Shown here piece by piece: positions 1 to 10,493 of a DNA stretch of 25,952 nucleotides (positions are counted from its first letter, which is position 1; the number at the start of each line of letters is the position of its first letter). The translations under genes and the position numbers were made by a program. The notes beneath the pieces are model-generated. The model was not told the DNA's origin. It made no database searches and was given only the letters and a program-made list of their open reading frames with translations. Source of the stretch: Paramacrobiotus richtersi (taxonomy: Eukaryota; Tardigrada; Eutardigrada; Parachela; Macrobiotidae); contig JAQGAU010000595.1 in assembly GCA_034698045.1 (NCBI GenBank), positions 1 to 25,952 on the forward strand, in the 5' to 3' direction.

Positions 1-77
1 TCGCTGCTCTCGGCCTGGATACCAGCGCGTGTCTTGAAGATCTTCAGTTTAATGCTGCCTTGATCCCGGGATGACAT
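1..77 (-). CDS. 5' end of an unidentified gene, cut by the left edge
   Basis: Reading leftward from an ATG at 77-75, 25 codons stay open to the window edge. The peptide begins MSSRDQGSIKLKIFKTRAGI and is basic, with no signal peptide. The stretch is GC-richer than the AT-rich DNA beside it, which favours coding, and the ATG context (gtccaATGT) is acceptable. The opposite strand is also open for 24 codons before a TGA, so the strand is not certain. I do not recognise the protein. It would lie downstream of, and in the same direction as, the MEAF6-like gene. Confidence 0.35.
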   Translation of the reverse strand, partial: MSSRDQGSIKLKIFKTRAGIQAESS

Positions 78-543
78 TGGACTATCCGCAGCGCCCTACC
101 CAGAAACGGTACCATGAGTAATTGACAAAAAGAAGTCCAAGTATGCCTAGTACGAGTTCGTGCGAGCTCGCATGTATTAATCTGGACACAAGAATGACTT
201 CACAATCAGTTTCGCAATTACGGTTTTTAGTTTGACAATACATTTTAAATTAATGTTTTCAGTAAACTGCTGCTTCGATTACAATAATACACAAAACTGG
301 AGAAACTCTCAGGTCATTCGTATTAATATAATTTCATCCGACCTGAATTTTACCGGTAATCAGTTTATTCATTTAAATTTCACCATTTTGATCGAGTACA
401 CTCATTAACGACTAAACCCTAATATCAAAATTATTTTTAATCGTTTATATCAATCATGAAAAGCAGTTCCAATTCGCTTCATATAAACGAAAAAATATTT
501 CATTATACGCAGGCATATGGCGCATACGGTTTACATTTGCTCA
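78..543. other. Intergenic, AT-rich
   Basis: No coding signal seen. On the minus strand an AATAAA (plus-strand tttatt at 364-369) lies about 175 nt beyond the stop codon of the MEAF6-like gene and is a plausible polyadenylation signal for it. Confidence 0.4.
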
Positions 544-1635
544 CTAACGGAAGCTTTGTACCTTATGAAGCCCAGACCCAGCGCCGTGGGGAGTTTTATT
601 CGTCAGCAACGTTCGCAGTCGATGTCCCGGCTCCGTTACAGGTTTATCGGGAGGTCTGGAGGCAGCAGCAGATTTTGGTGTTTTCATCACGCTGGTCGTC
701 ATCGAATGTTTCCCACCGCCAGATATTTCTCGAAAGCCCGACGACCCCTTTGTTTTCTTCATATTGCCAGTATTTTTCTTCTTTGACAGCTTCTGCTTGA
801 CATCCATAAGATCTTCATTACCCACATTCCTGTGTTTCCTTTCGGAGGAAAGGGAATAATTTCGTTCTATCGGTTCATCTTCCGTCTCCAAAAGATCCCT
901 ATCGCTGGTAGACTGAAATCGATGGAGAAGACTCATCTGTTTTTTCTTCTGAATCTTATCCTTCTTCTTTTTGATTTCTGGTTGCGTCTCGGATGCTTTA
1001 CTGGTACTGGCAAAGGACATTATGGATGAAGAAGAGAAAATGCGATCCGCATCTTTCACCTTCCTCCGACCGGCCGTTCGCGCGGTGCCAATCTGCCGGT
1101 CTGTTCCCGGGTAATTCCCAGTCAAATCCCACCCATGGACCACATTCCCCAATCCAAAATCCGCCGACAAATATCGCATTTCTAAATCTCGAATCAATTT
1201 CTCTTTACTTTTTAATTCATACTTTAATGTCTGTTTCATCTCCGCACAGTCCACGAGGCGCAGATAAGCGGTCTGTTGCTCTTTCGTAAAGGAGGCGAAA
1301 TTCGGTGGAAGTGACGTCAGTTTGGTGCGGAGATTGTCCATAGTTGTTGGGTTATTTCTGGTGGCGACGGCTTCCGCGAAAGCCATTTCATGAGAGAGTG
1401 CTGGATGATGGATGTCAACACCTTTCAAAAAGTGGAAATTGTTGGAAAGGAGTTTGGGATGATCTAGAAGACAGGTGGGAGGCGGTTCCGGTTGTCTGGC
1501 TCGGGGAGAATGAGAGTCGGAGAATGAATGGTGCTCGTCGGGTAAATGGTGAGATTCTGATGAGTTGGCGGCGAGTGCATCAAATCCGGTAGTTGCAATG
1601 GCCTGTAGCTTAGCGTGATTGGCACGGTCCCCCAT
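544..1635 (-). CDS. MEAF6: MEAF6/Eaf6-like subunit of histone acetyltransferase complexes
   Basis: A single uninterrupted 363-codon reading frame. The diagnostic Eaf6 core is present: a charged helix, likely coiled coil, at about residues 131-154, then YLSADFGLGNVVHGWD (155-170), which parallels the conserved YL...YGN(I/V)(I/V)xGWD segment of MEAF6. A basic segment follows, RRKVKDADRIFSSSS (190-204), matching the K(F/V)K(E/D)A(E/D)R(L/I)FSxSS region. The C-terminal third is Lys/Ser-rich and probably disordered and nuclear. Members of this family are subunits of NuA4/TIP60 and MOZ/HBO1 acetyltransferase complexes and act in chromatin. The known human protein is about 190-200 residues, so this one has an extra N-terminal part of about 120 residues rich in His, Ser and Pro; translation could instead start at Met84 or Met99. 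It has no intron, unlike nearly every neighbour, which may mean a retrocopy. Confidence 0.8.
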   Translation of the reverse strand: MGDRANHAKLQAIATTGFDALAANSSESHHLPDEHHSFSDSHSPRARQPEPPPTCLLDHPKLLSNNFHFLKGVDIHHPALSHEMAFAEAVATRNNPTTMDNLRTKLTSLPPNFASFTKEQQTAYLRLVDCAEMKQTLKYELKSKEKLIRDLEMRYLSADFGLGNVVHGWDLTGNYPGTDRQIGTARTAGRRKVKDADRIFSSSSIMSFASTSKASETQPEIKKKKDKIQKKKQMSLLHRFQSTSDRDLLETEDEPIERNYSLSSERKHRNVGNEDLMDVKQKLSKKKNTGNMKKTKGSSGFREISGGGKHSMTTSVMKTPKSAAASRPPDKPVTEPGHRLRTLLTNKTPHGAGSGLHKVQSFR

Positions 1636-2495
1636 TCTGGCAGTCGTTTAGGAAAGTTATATATGGACAAGCACTCCAGTACTTTTCGGGATCATGCAAG
1701 CTTTATTTTTAGACAAAAGTGCATATGAACAAACAATAAACGTTTTGTTGGAAACACACATCTCCAAGTGCGGCTAAATAGGTAACAGGGAATAATAAGG
1801 ATGCTGTACAGATGCCAATCAAAGTATTCGCGCCGTCCAACTCCGAAATCTTACAACAAAGACAAAGTTCAAAACAACTGAAAAAAGTAACAATAAGGTA
1901 GATCAGAAACACTGGTTTATAATGTTAAACAGCAAGTTACAAGTAACGATATGCGAAAACAAGAACCAAAACATCAAGTTGTACTTGATTTACGAAAGTG
2001 CGCTGACACTGCAGATGTCTGGTTCGGAAACAATTCCCGAAGTTGTTGGATTCTGCAAATTCTAATCATGTTCTGGGGGGAGTCCGGTACTTCAGCGTCA
2101 GTTACCTGGATGACGACCGAGAGCGGGTATGCTTTACACAACCCAAAGGTAAAACCAGAGTAGGGATTGCTTTGTGATCAAAACTCAAATTCTGTAACCA
2201 TCCAGAAATGCGTATTTCACGTCCTTATTTTCGCTAGTTCAAGTTTTCCTAATTTAAAATGAACATAACCAGGATGTTGGATTTTGCGGTTACGACATGT
2301 GAGCAGCCTCGCTTGGCTGCCTGTCGCCTTCGCCCCCCTCCCCGGGCTACGCCAGAGTGTCTTGCGCAACACACAACACACAAAACACTGCAAGACTGAA
2401 AATGCAAAATTCTTGTTTGCTTTTAAGTTTTAGGCATGCGTTTTAATTGTGTTTTAACGCTAATCGTGCACTGAATGGGCACGTTTTGTAGGAGA
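1636..2495. other. Divergent intergenic region between the MEAF6-like gene and UreF
   Basis: This 860-bp gap separates two divergently transcribed genes and should hold both promoters. A C-rich stretch around 2325-2355 stands out from the AT-rich surroundings. I see no convincing TATA box. Short open stretches exist on the minus strand (1709-1912 and 1974-2069), but I could not join them into a recognisable protein. Confidence 0.35.
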
Positions 2496-4322
2496 ATGAC
2501 GGATGAATTAGATTTGCTGCAGATGCTGGATTCGGGTACGAACCACAATCATGAAACTTCCAAATTCCATGCGTTGTTGCATATGTGAGAGCAGAATAAT
2601 GTTCTTCTATAGCATTTCCGATAGGATCCTATGCCCACTCAGCTGGTTTCGAAGCATTTTGTAAATTAACGGACACCGGTTTCCCTAGCAAATCCAACGC
2701 AACTTTAGCATCTGCAGAAGCATTTTCTACACTGGATAGAATTATAACGTCGATTTTGGACAACGCAGGTAGTGTTATATTAATTAAATTAAAAAACACT
2801 TTGGTAAAAAATAACACTTTAATATTGAATTTTTCTGCGCGATCATTAATTAATTTTCTGTTAGTTATTTTTTTCCACGATTTGTTTTGTTCTTGTACTA
2901 AATAGCACGAATCTATAGGGACTCTTCATATTCCTATTATGCGAGAAGCTTTCCTTAATGGATTTTCGATCCAGTGCGTCACTGAAGTCGACCAACGAAT
3001 GCATTTGATGGTGAACAACCATGTTGCGAAGCGAGCCAGTTTGCAACAGGTTCGCAGTTCGTACTGACCGTAATCAACCTTACCGTTAATTTTCGCACTT
3101 GTCGTAAATTGTACTAGCCTTTGTTGTGAGTTGATAATAAAACATTAGTCATATTCTGATATACTTTTTCGGGTTGCATTGCGCTTGTGGAAATACTTTT
3201 CTCTGTTCAGAATTGTGTAATTTCTTATTGGTTTGAATGGCTGTTTTTCGCGATATTAATATACAGCGGCCACTGGCCTTTAACGTTCCGCTGCTGATTT
3301 TTTTTATGCTTAAAAACTGAATCCGTTTCCATTTCCGATCGTTAACTAAATTAATCATAAATTAATTAATATTTAATAAATTAAAAAATATATATAAAAT
3401 ATGTACTTAATTACAAAAAATATAATAAACAATAGTAAATGAAACTAATTAATAAAAGAATAATCAACTAAATAAATATTAACTAATAATTTTATTTATT
3501 GAAATAATATTATAAAACTTGCCAAAAATTGTTGAAATGCCTGCTGTTTGCAGTTTAACTCCAGAGCATGACAAATTCGGCACCCATATTTGAAATTCTT
3601 TTACCTTACAGTTTTTTTGCACAGGGAAAATCTCTGGCTTCTACTAGTGCACAAGTTTTTGGAACTCATCCCCATTCTCACCAGATTTGTGCACTAAACG
3701 ATGCCATTTCCGGTAACCAGCTGGCAGGACATTTTCCAGTTGTGTTTGGTTGTATGTGCCGGTTTTTGGAAGCCAGTTTATTACAGACAGCGCGGTACTA
3801 TTTATTTGGACAATTGAGAACCGTTTTGGGTAGTGCTGTGCGGATGGGCATTATCGGACCATTAAAAGTGAGTTCAGGCTGTAGTTCAGGCTGAAGGAAA
3901 TGCGAAGTGAAATTGGAGAAATTCCTCACAGTATCGCAAATGTACTGAAAACATTTTCCACAAATATATCAAAAATAGATCAACTTTATATCAACATATT
4001 AATCGGCTGTTTGTCTGTGTTAATTGTTATTTTTAATTTCTGAACTGGATTTATTTTTCACAGGGCCAGGAAATACAGAACCGGTTTCAACGCGACATAG
4101 TCGATTTAGCGGAAAAGTAAGTAGTGGCTGTTATTGTTAAGTCAACAATTTATTAAGGAACTAGATCCAGAAAACTGCGAATGGTAGACATAATAATTAT
4201 TATAAGGAACATCTGCGTTTGATAGGTATCTTGCCTTACCGGATCCTTACATAAGCAATCCCATTTTGGAAATTGTACAAAGTGCTCATGATAAACTGTT
4301 TGCGAAATTGTTTTATTCCTGA
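2496..4322 (+). CDS. ureF: Urease accessory protein UreF, complete, six exons
   Basis: Proposed join: 2496-2535, 2613-2768, 2919-3049, 3625-3867, 4064-4116, 4226-4322, giving 239 residues, the normal UreF length. All introns are GT-AG and phases close correctly. Diagnostic UreF blocks appear in order: LLQMLDSAFPIGSYAHSAGF (residues 7-26), VNNHVAKRASLQQG (97-110), a helix with GHFPVVFG (144-151) followed by LEASLLQTARYYLFGQLRTV, GPLKGQ across the exon 4/5 junction, and a C-terminal QSAHDKLFAKLFYS matching the usual HExxxxRLFRS-type ending. UreF is a helical scaffold that works with UreG and UreH/UreD to load nickel into urease. Neither partner nor urease itself is in the window. The exon structure shows that this is a resident eukaryotic gene, not bacterial contamination. 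Intron 3 (3050-3624) is strikingly AT-rich. The third acceptor (ctatag, ending 2918) sits within a weak pyrimidine tract. Confidence 0.88.
3340..3510. repeat. Very AT-rich low-complexity block in UreF intron 3
   Basis: The segment consists almost entirely of A and T with recurring attaatta, aataaa and tatata words. It lies wholly inside the third UreF intron. I see no coding potential or mobile-element ends. Confidence 0.6.
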
Positions 4323-4653
4323 GAACTTTCTTTACAAAACTTTTCATGCCTTTCTGTCAGTATTGCTAATAACAGTTCCATATGCTGTTTTAAGTGGATA
4401 CGTACGAATATGTACGTGTGATAAAATACGAATGATGAACGATGATATGTTTTCGAAAGTCGTATTAAGGTGTGGATTTGACTGTGCTAAGGCGGGTAAT
4501 CGGAAGGACAATGGCATCTTGGCGTTCAAATGTTTATGAGCAAGCAAGGGCACTAATAAAAGAGTGTTTAAAACGCAGTAATACTGAAATGACTCCACCG
4601 CCGCAGTAGCACTGAGAAAACTTCCGCTGAGCGTTGGAATACCATTTGTCACG
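4323..4653. promoter_or_regulatory. UreF 3' region and HPX1 upstream region
   Basis: Only 331 bp separate the UreF stop from the HPX1 start. An AATAAA at 4555-4560 lies within taataaaagag. It could be the UreF polyadenylation signal or a degenerate TATA-like element for HPX1, whose ATG is about 95 bp further on. No experimental cue distinguishes the two. Confidence 0.3.
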
Positions 4654-6849
4654 ATGGCGGCAGATACCTTGGTATTTTTTGTTATTTCTGGACTTTTCCG
4701 GTTGATCTGCACTCAAGACGGTAGTCAGGTACGGTTTTGTTATTTCGCTCCTTAACTGCATGAATAATGAGTTACACTTGAGTAACGAAATTAGATTTTT
4801 GTATGTCCAGGTCGCGTCACCGATTCCAGCTTTAGCAGGTAATATGGCCTTTAAAAACTTGACCGTTTCGCTTTACTGAGCACTTTATTAAGTACTTCTT
4901 CTGTTGTAATGTATTGCATTAAATTTGACAATTAAATCGTAGCACTCCGGAAGCAGAATTCGCCGTTAGCGAGTCCAGAAGGCCGGTCTCCTCAGATGTT
5001 TTTCAGCGATCAGGACATGCATACCGCCGATCAGCTGTTCAGCGAGGGATCTGCTCCTCTACCACCCAGTGCTCCGGAACGCCAAATTCCCACGCCTCCG
5101 CCGCCTACAGCGTTCACACCAAGTCCAGTGATCCCTAGTCCTCCTTCAGCTGCGGAAGTGTTGCAGGCCTTGTTGCCCCTTCTGAGTAGGATTATCAGGG
5201 GAATTTCCATAGCGCAATAATACCATAAGGATTTTTGCAGCTGGTACCAAAACGGGCGGTGGTATATCTTTCGGGGATACGCCTCTTGGCGGTCTTCTTG
5301 GTAGCGGTTCATGGGAACACGGACATCTGTCGCATTTTATTCCATCATTGCTCAGCACCATGTTGACCCGACCGAACAGTTTCCCAGCGCTGCGTGTACC
5401 GCCGGCGGTTAGTGGAAGTTTGGTTAAGCCCACGCCTGACCCAGCTATGGACCCAGATGGTCTTGTGCAAATCCGGTGTAATGGGGCAAGGTCACCTATA
5501 TGCGAAGACGTAAGAATAGCTCACGACGACGGTACTTGCCATTTTCTCAGTACCTTTGAATGTCTTGCTTGTTTCGCTTGTCAGTTTTAATGGTCCCGCT
5601 GGATTGCTCTTTGCGTTAACATATTTAGATCCTCTTGGTGAAGATATCATAAGACATGCTATATTCGATTTTCTTGATTTTTGTTGCTCCTTTGTGGTAA
5701 AGTTGTTACCTAAGTCTGCTGGAAAGTTGTGAGGAATATTGTTTTAGAAAAACGGATTTTTTGCAGGCTCCATTTGACAGAATAATCTCTGTTGGGGATA
5801 TCATTATGGGGATCAAAGACAATCGGGTGTACAACATTTTATCCGATGGAACGCCTGTAGATCCCGAACCTTCGGGACTGGATCCTGCTTTAGAAGGCAT
5901 GACTGCAGCGGCCAACATTGCCGGATCGGAGTATATCTTTCAGGTAAATAGTATAGTTCTAATCTGTTATGTGAAGTTCTATGACTCTGAGCTCCGGTAT
6001 TGTACTTTTTAAGGGTGACCATTATCACAAGTACGTGGATGCTTCGGGAGATGTGATCCCCAGCGGAATGCTGAGTCGACCAATTGCTCAGGGCTTTCCA
6101 GGAATCGTTGGTCCAGTCGACGGAGCCTTCCCTCTTACCAATGACACCTTTGTTTTCATAATCGGTTAGATTAATCTAGATTATAAATCCACATTTTGTG
6201 CGATAAGTTTCTAACATTGTTGGTGTTGTGTACAGGAAATAAGCTGTATTATTACCAGCCGAATGTTAATCCTCCCGTTGACCCGGATTTCAGTCCGCAA
6301 ATGTTGCAGTCCATTCCCGGTGCGCCGTCATCCGTGGACAGTGTCTTTATGCTGAAGCAGCGACCGTATGTACTATTTTTTCTGTTTATTGACAGTATCT
6401 GATATATCGAATTTGCATTTGTTTGCTTGGATGACTGTGAGTAAAATTACATTGTGTCAGCAGTTTAATTCTACCGTGTTTTTCTTCTCAGTACTTTGCT
6501 GTATCAGTTCTTTCTCAGTGTTTTTGCGACGTATTATCATTGTGGCTGGCATACTGAAATTCTCACTCTTATATATTTTTGCAGCGTTCTATACCGTCTG
6601 GGTATGTTATACGAACTGGATCCAGGACGCATGAAAGTACGCGCTGCTACTTCCAGTTTCATCGCAATTGTATTTCATGTTTTGGTTTCTTATTTGTAGA
6701 TCAAGCGGAAAATTCCCTTGAAAACTTCGGACGGCCGAGGTTGGCTGAAATGTGCAGCGGATCAGAAACAAGATTGTGTAACTGTTCGGATACCCGCCGG
6801 TGAACAGCCCAATGCTCTTAAGCGAAGACTTCGGCAAAAATTGCCGTAA
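4654..6849 (+). CDS. HPX1: secreted hemopexin-like propeller protein, nine exons
   Basis: Proposed join: 4654-4728, 4811-4838, 4943-5185, 5241-5509, 5767-5943, 6014-6164, 6236-6365, 6585-6636, 6700-6849; 424 residues, all GT-AG, phases closed. A signal peptide (MAADTLVFFVISGLFRLICT) is followed by a Pro-rich stretch, a Leu-rich segment (VLQALLPLLS), and a Gly-rich stretch. A Cys pair (C195, C203) precedes four blades of the hemopexin-like type: around IIMGIKDNRVYNI (blade 1), EYIFQ/GDHYHKYVD (2), VDGAFPLTNDTFVFIIG/NKLYYYQP (3), and VDSVFMLKQRP/VLYRLGMLYEL (4). The end is GWLKC (C393) with a second Cys (C401). In hemopexin domains a disulfide ties blade 1 to blade 4, and these Cys positions suit that. 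No metalloprotease motif is present. First of five tandem paralogues. Family assignment is by motif pattern only. Confidence 0.75.
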
Positions 6850-7704
6850 TATCACAAGTGCTTGCTCGCATCAGTTTGAAGAAAATCAATGTACAGAGAG
6901 CTTTGCTGCTTTGAAAATTGACGTTTTTGTTTAGAAAACAAGCACAAATGAGAGAAAGATGGTTTCACTCATGAATATTGCTGCAGAACCGCTGGCTGGC
7001 TTATGATATTATTAGTGCTGAGCAGACAGACGCTGATAAAAAAATTGACCTTCCGAAACCGCAGAAATTATGAATTGTATTGATTTGGGCAAAATTACTG
7101 GATAAGAGGATGACTGTACCCCGCGCGTCCTTTTTGGCAGAATAAGATCTGGTTGACCTTGGACTAACCTTCTAACCAAGTCGCTTCCTGTAACCACGAT
7201 TGCACTTATAATTCGTATTAATTGTAGTCTACAGATGACATGAAAGGCTTTTCTGTACCACTACTCCGCCTATGCGTTAGCGGAATAACATTTTAATTTT
7301 AAATCATTTGGATGAAGTATCTTTGTTGCATCAGTACATGTACCGCCTGTCAATAGTGCATTACGAAGAGTGTACAATATGGCATACTGAATTACTGTTG
7401 CGGGATGCAAGGTACACTATGTAGAGCTAACACTGGAAACGTGCCAATTCGTCCGAATTTTCTTCATCCACACCTGCACAAATACTTCCAGTGCTTGACA
7501 AATACAGTCTATCGATTAGTGTTATTGCCATATATAACACGTGTATGTGTTGGAAAAAAGGCTTGTCGTATTAATTTTGCAGTCTACAGCACTTCGACAC
7601 CTGAAAGATTACTGTCTGTAATATAATCTATCTTGGCTACGGTCACTGCAATTTAACTCAACAATAATTTTCTGGTAGAATATTTTTTACTCGAAGCAGT
7701 AAAA
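6850..7704. promoter_or_regulatory. Intergenic; possible TATA box for the GST gene at 7531-7537
   Basis: No coding exon is supported between HPX1 and the GST gene. A TATATAA at 7531-7537 lies about 170 bp before the GST start codon and could direct transcription from roughly 7560. Confidence 0.3.
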
Positions 7705-9428
7705 ATGCCTTCATACAAGCTCAGCTATTTCGATATGAAAGGGCGCGGTGAACTAACCCGACTGGTCCTAGCGGCAGCTGGGCAGAAATTCGAAGATAAT
7801 CGCCTCGAAAAAGGGGAATGGGGCGCAATGAAAGCTGGTACAGTATATGTGACTTCCATGTTAAAGTTATGCAGTCCAACAGACACTTATGGTTTTTTCA
7901 TCAAATTTCGATGTTATTAAGTACCGCAAAGTGACCGCATAACTCATGTATATGTTGCAAAGTTAATTTTTTTGCCGTTTGTTAAGGTACCCCTTATGGA
8001 CAGCTTCCAGTTCTGGAAGTCGACGGGAAAGTGATGGGACAAAGTGGCGCCATGGTCCGATATGTGGCCAAGCAGCACGGTATGGCGCTCTATAAATCTC
8101 TCATGAAGCTACTGCGGTTTAAAAAATACGTTCAATCTTTTCGAACGAATGCCTCGTATTGCCCTTACTGCATTTATCATATTATTTCCGACAGCAGGCA
8201 AAATAAGCAAATATAATGGTTCGCCCTTTTTAGAAAGATATAAGGTCACGCATGCGTTCGGTGCGGTTTCGTTCGTCACACCCAAGATTTTTGTTCAACA
8301 TTGCCATATAGTGCAAGCGTATAATACCAGGTGAAGAAAAACGATCTTCCCTGTTTCATATTGATTTTCCCACACGCCACACCATGACTCGGCGTTTATA
8401 TCAGATTACCGTTGTAGGACTGATGGGATCGGGAGCATGGGAGGAAGCTCTGGTTGACTCGTTTAACGATGGGGCTATGGATGTCTTTCAAGCCGGCATG
8501 AAGCTCATTTATGGCACTGAGGAATCTCAAAAGGTGCGTCTTATTACACTTAAATATGCGCTGATCGGCTATGCGATCAATAGGCCAAGAAAATACTAAA
8601 CTGGGAAGTTGCTACTTTGCAAAAATCAAGAACCAGCTCACCGTAGTATACGTAACCTATACGAACGACAATCATTCGGCGAGCATAATATCAGATACAG
8701 TCATACAGATACAGTATTCTGTAGTATAGGATAGTTTTATTCTTAGAAGGCTTTATCAATATAGCAAATGTGATATACGGCGTATTTTATTTTCGGATAT
8801 TAGCCACTTTACCCAGCCACAGCGGTTGATGATAATTTATAAGGCTTGTACGGTGTGTCGGGGCCCGTGTCGCATGTTAACGTTGGTCTAAAATTGTAAT
8901 TAGTAGTCGACGTTATATAATATTCTAAAATATTAGGCCGCAGAAGGGAAAAAATTCAAAGAAGAAACCATCTGCGGCTTTTTCAAGACTTTCGAGAAGT
9001 TCATCCAAGAACACGGAAAAGATGGACACGTAGTTGGGAGCAAAGTGAGTTGTGCGAGTGACAAATATAATATAATGAACGCAACCTCAAGAAATCTTAC
9101 GTTTATAGCTATCTTTGGCGGACTTGGCTTTGTTCAACGGTAAGTCTCAAACTGCAGCGTTATTGTTACCTGGACAGTTTATGTATATTTCAAACTACAA
9201 GAAACGAACGCAACGGCAGTGTAATAAATTATATACATACCTATGCATTAAATGGGGGATGTACAAAGTAATGGAGTTAAAAAGCATGCCTTTTGTTTTA
9301 CAGTGGTTGATCAATTGATCACCATGCAGTTGGTCGACGCGAACTGCGCTGATCAGTTCCCACACGTCAAAAAGGTTGTGCAAACCGTCAAAAACGACCC
9401 GAAAATCGAGGCTTACCTGAAGAAATAA
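7705..9428 (+). CDS. GSTS: Sigma-class glutathione S-transferase, six exons
   Basis: Proposed join: 7705-7837, 7987-8079, 8418-8533, 8937-9044, 9109-9139, 9304-9428; 201 residues, the usual length for the class. It opens MPSYKLSYFDMKGRGELTRL, with the catalytic Tyr8 that activates glutathione. The thioredoxin-like domain has TPYGQLPVLE (46-55, cis-Pro52) and the glutathione-binding GQSGAMVRY (62-70, Gln63-Ser64). The helical domain carries LSLADLALFN, the N-capping box region conserved in GSTs, and the protein ends in EAYLKK. The role is glutathione conjugation or related chemistry in the cytosol; some sigma GSTs act as prostaglandin D synthases. The exon 4 start is set by phase: the acceptor at 8935-8936 keeps the frame, whereas the one at 8942-8943 would break it. 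The gene sits inside the HPX array but is unrelated to it. Confidence 0.93.
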
Positions 9429-10328
9429 ATGGTCCGGGGATCATCTAACTAAAGAAAAATCGCCTATTTTAATATTTCTGCCTTCATGTTAAAGCATATA
9501 TATGTAGCTCTTTTTCAGCACGGCGCAGATACCTCGAATTGTTGCTCGCCAAACAATCAAATATCGCTATCGAGCTCGCAAGAACTGTGTTTTCTGTTTT
9601 GGACAGGACTCTGCAGCTTTTTTATGCTTTATATACAGGTATTTTTCTAATCGAAGCGCTAGCCGGTATTCAAACACTGAACTGTATGTGACTGGTGTTA
9701 TGTCAAATTCCCTGCATGTGTTCACGTCTAAATTGTTTTACTGTATGTCTGCAGTGTTATACATTAATATTATATTATCTCTTGAGAATGGTACGATCTG
9801 GTTACTGACAGCATTTCATCTTTCTGAATCTCGCAAAGCTGTTTTCGCCGTCCGCGTTTTTATCGTCTGTTGCATTTCTGTCATTTGCTGGATTTCTTCA
9901 TCTGCTTGTTATAAATCCGTAAATATTTTAACAGGAGAATTAAAGTTATGTGCTGAAATAAATGAGTTCCAGGAAACATTATATGGATTGAACGACATCT
10001 GCATCACGCACTTTATGAACAATCTATAAACATTGTTGACTGAAAAAAGCTGCTTTATTTTAATTTTTTGCGTTGCCTAAAAAATCGATTCCATCTCTGA
10101 CCCTGTCAGCTTTGTGTTTATTGGCATTCGCCCGGAAAACAATTGTAGACAACTTTTCACTCTATCTGTATATTTTATTTTTACAGCAGTATGTTTTGAT
10201 TTGTCTGTTTTATTTTGTTATGGCCGATTAGGCCTTTTAACACGCAAATAACACGCATTACATAGTTCGTGGACACTGTCCATGGGCAGATGTTCGTTTC
10301 CTTAAGTTAAGCTGTACTGTGCACAGCT
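9429..10328. other. Intergenic between GST and HPX2
   Basis: No supported gene. A 113-codon open stretch (9688-10029) exists, but it starts without ATG, has no splice context and has biased hydrophobic composition, so I do not call it. Confidence 0.35.
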
Positions 10329-10336
10329 TATAAATA
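10329..10336 (+). promoter_or_regulatory. Probable TATA box of HPX2
   Basis: TATAAATA followed by aata, with a pyrimidine-rich initiator-like tctcaac about 30 bp downstream. The HPX2 ATG is about 160 bp further on. A nearly identical word precedes HPX3. Confidence 0.45.
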
Positions 10337-10493
10337 AATACCGGATCGCTCGCTCCTCTCAACAACCCAATTGTATTGTGGTATTAACTAGTTCAACAGT
10401 GCCAAACTGCACAACAACTCTTTCGTCCGGTATAAACATTGTTATGTGAGCGAAATATTCCTTTGTAGAATAAAATTGTTTTTTTATAACGAA

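Noticed and set aside
1709-2069. Minus-strand pieces: 1974-2069, starting MIRICRIQQLRELF and resembling a mitochondrial presequence, and a hydrophobic stretch at 1709-1912
   Set aside because: Several splice combinations are possible and none gives a recognisable protein, so the resemblance is too weak to call a gene.
9688-10029. 113-codon open stretch after the GST gene
   Set aside because: It begins with GTG, has no splice signals or homology, and its composition fits chance in AT-rich DNA.
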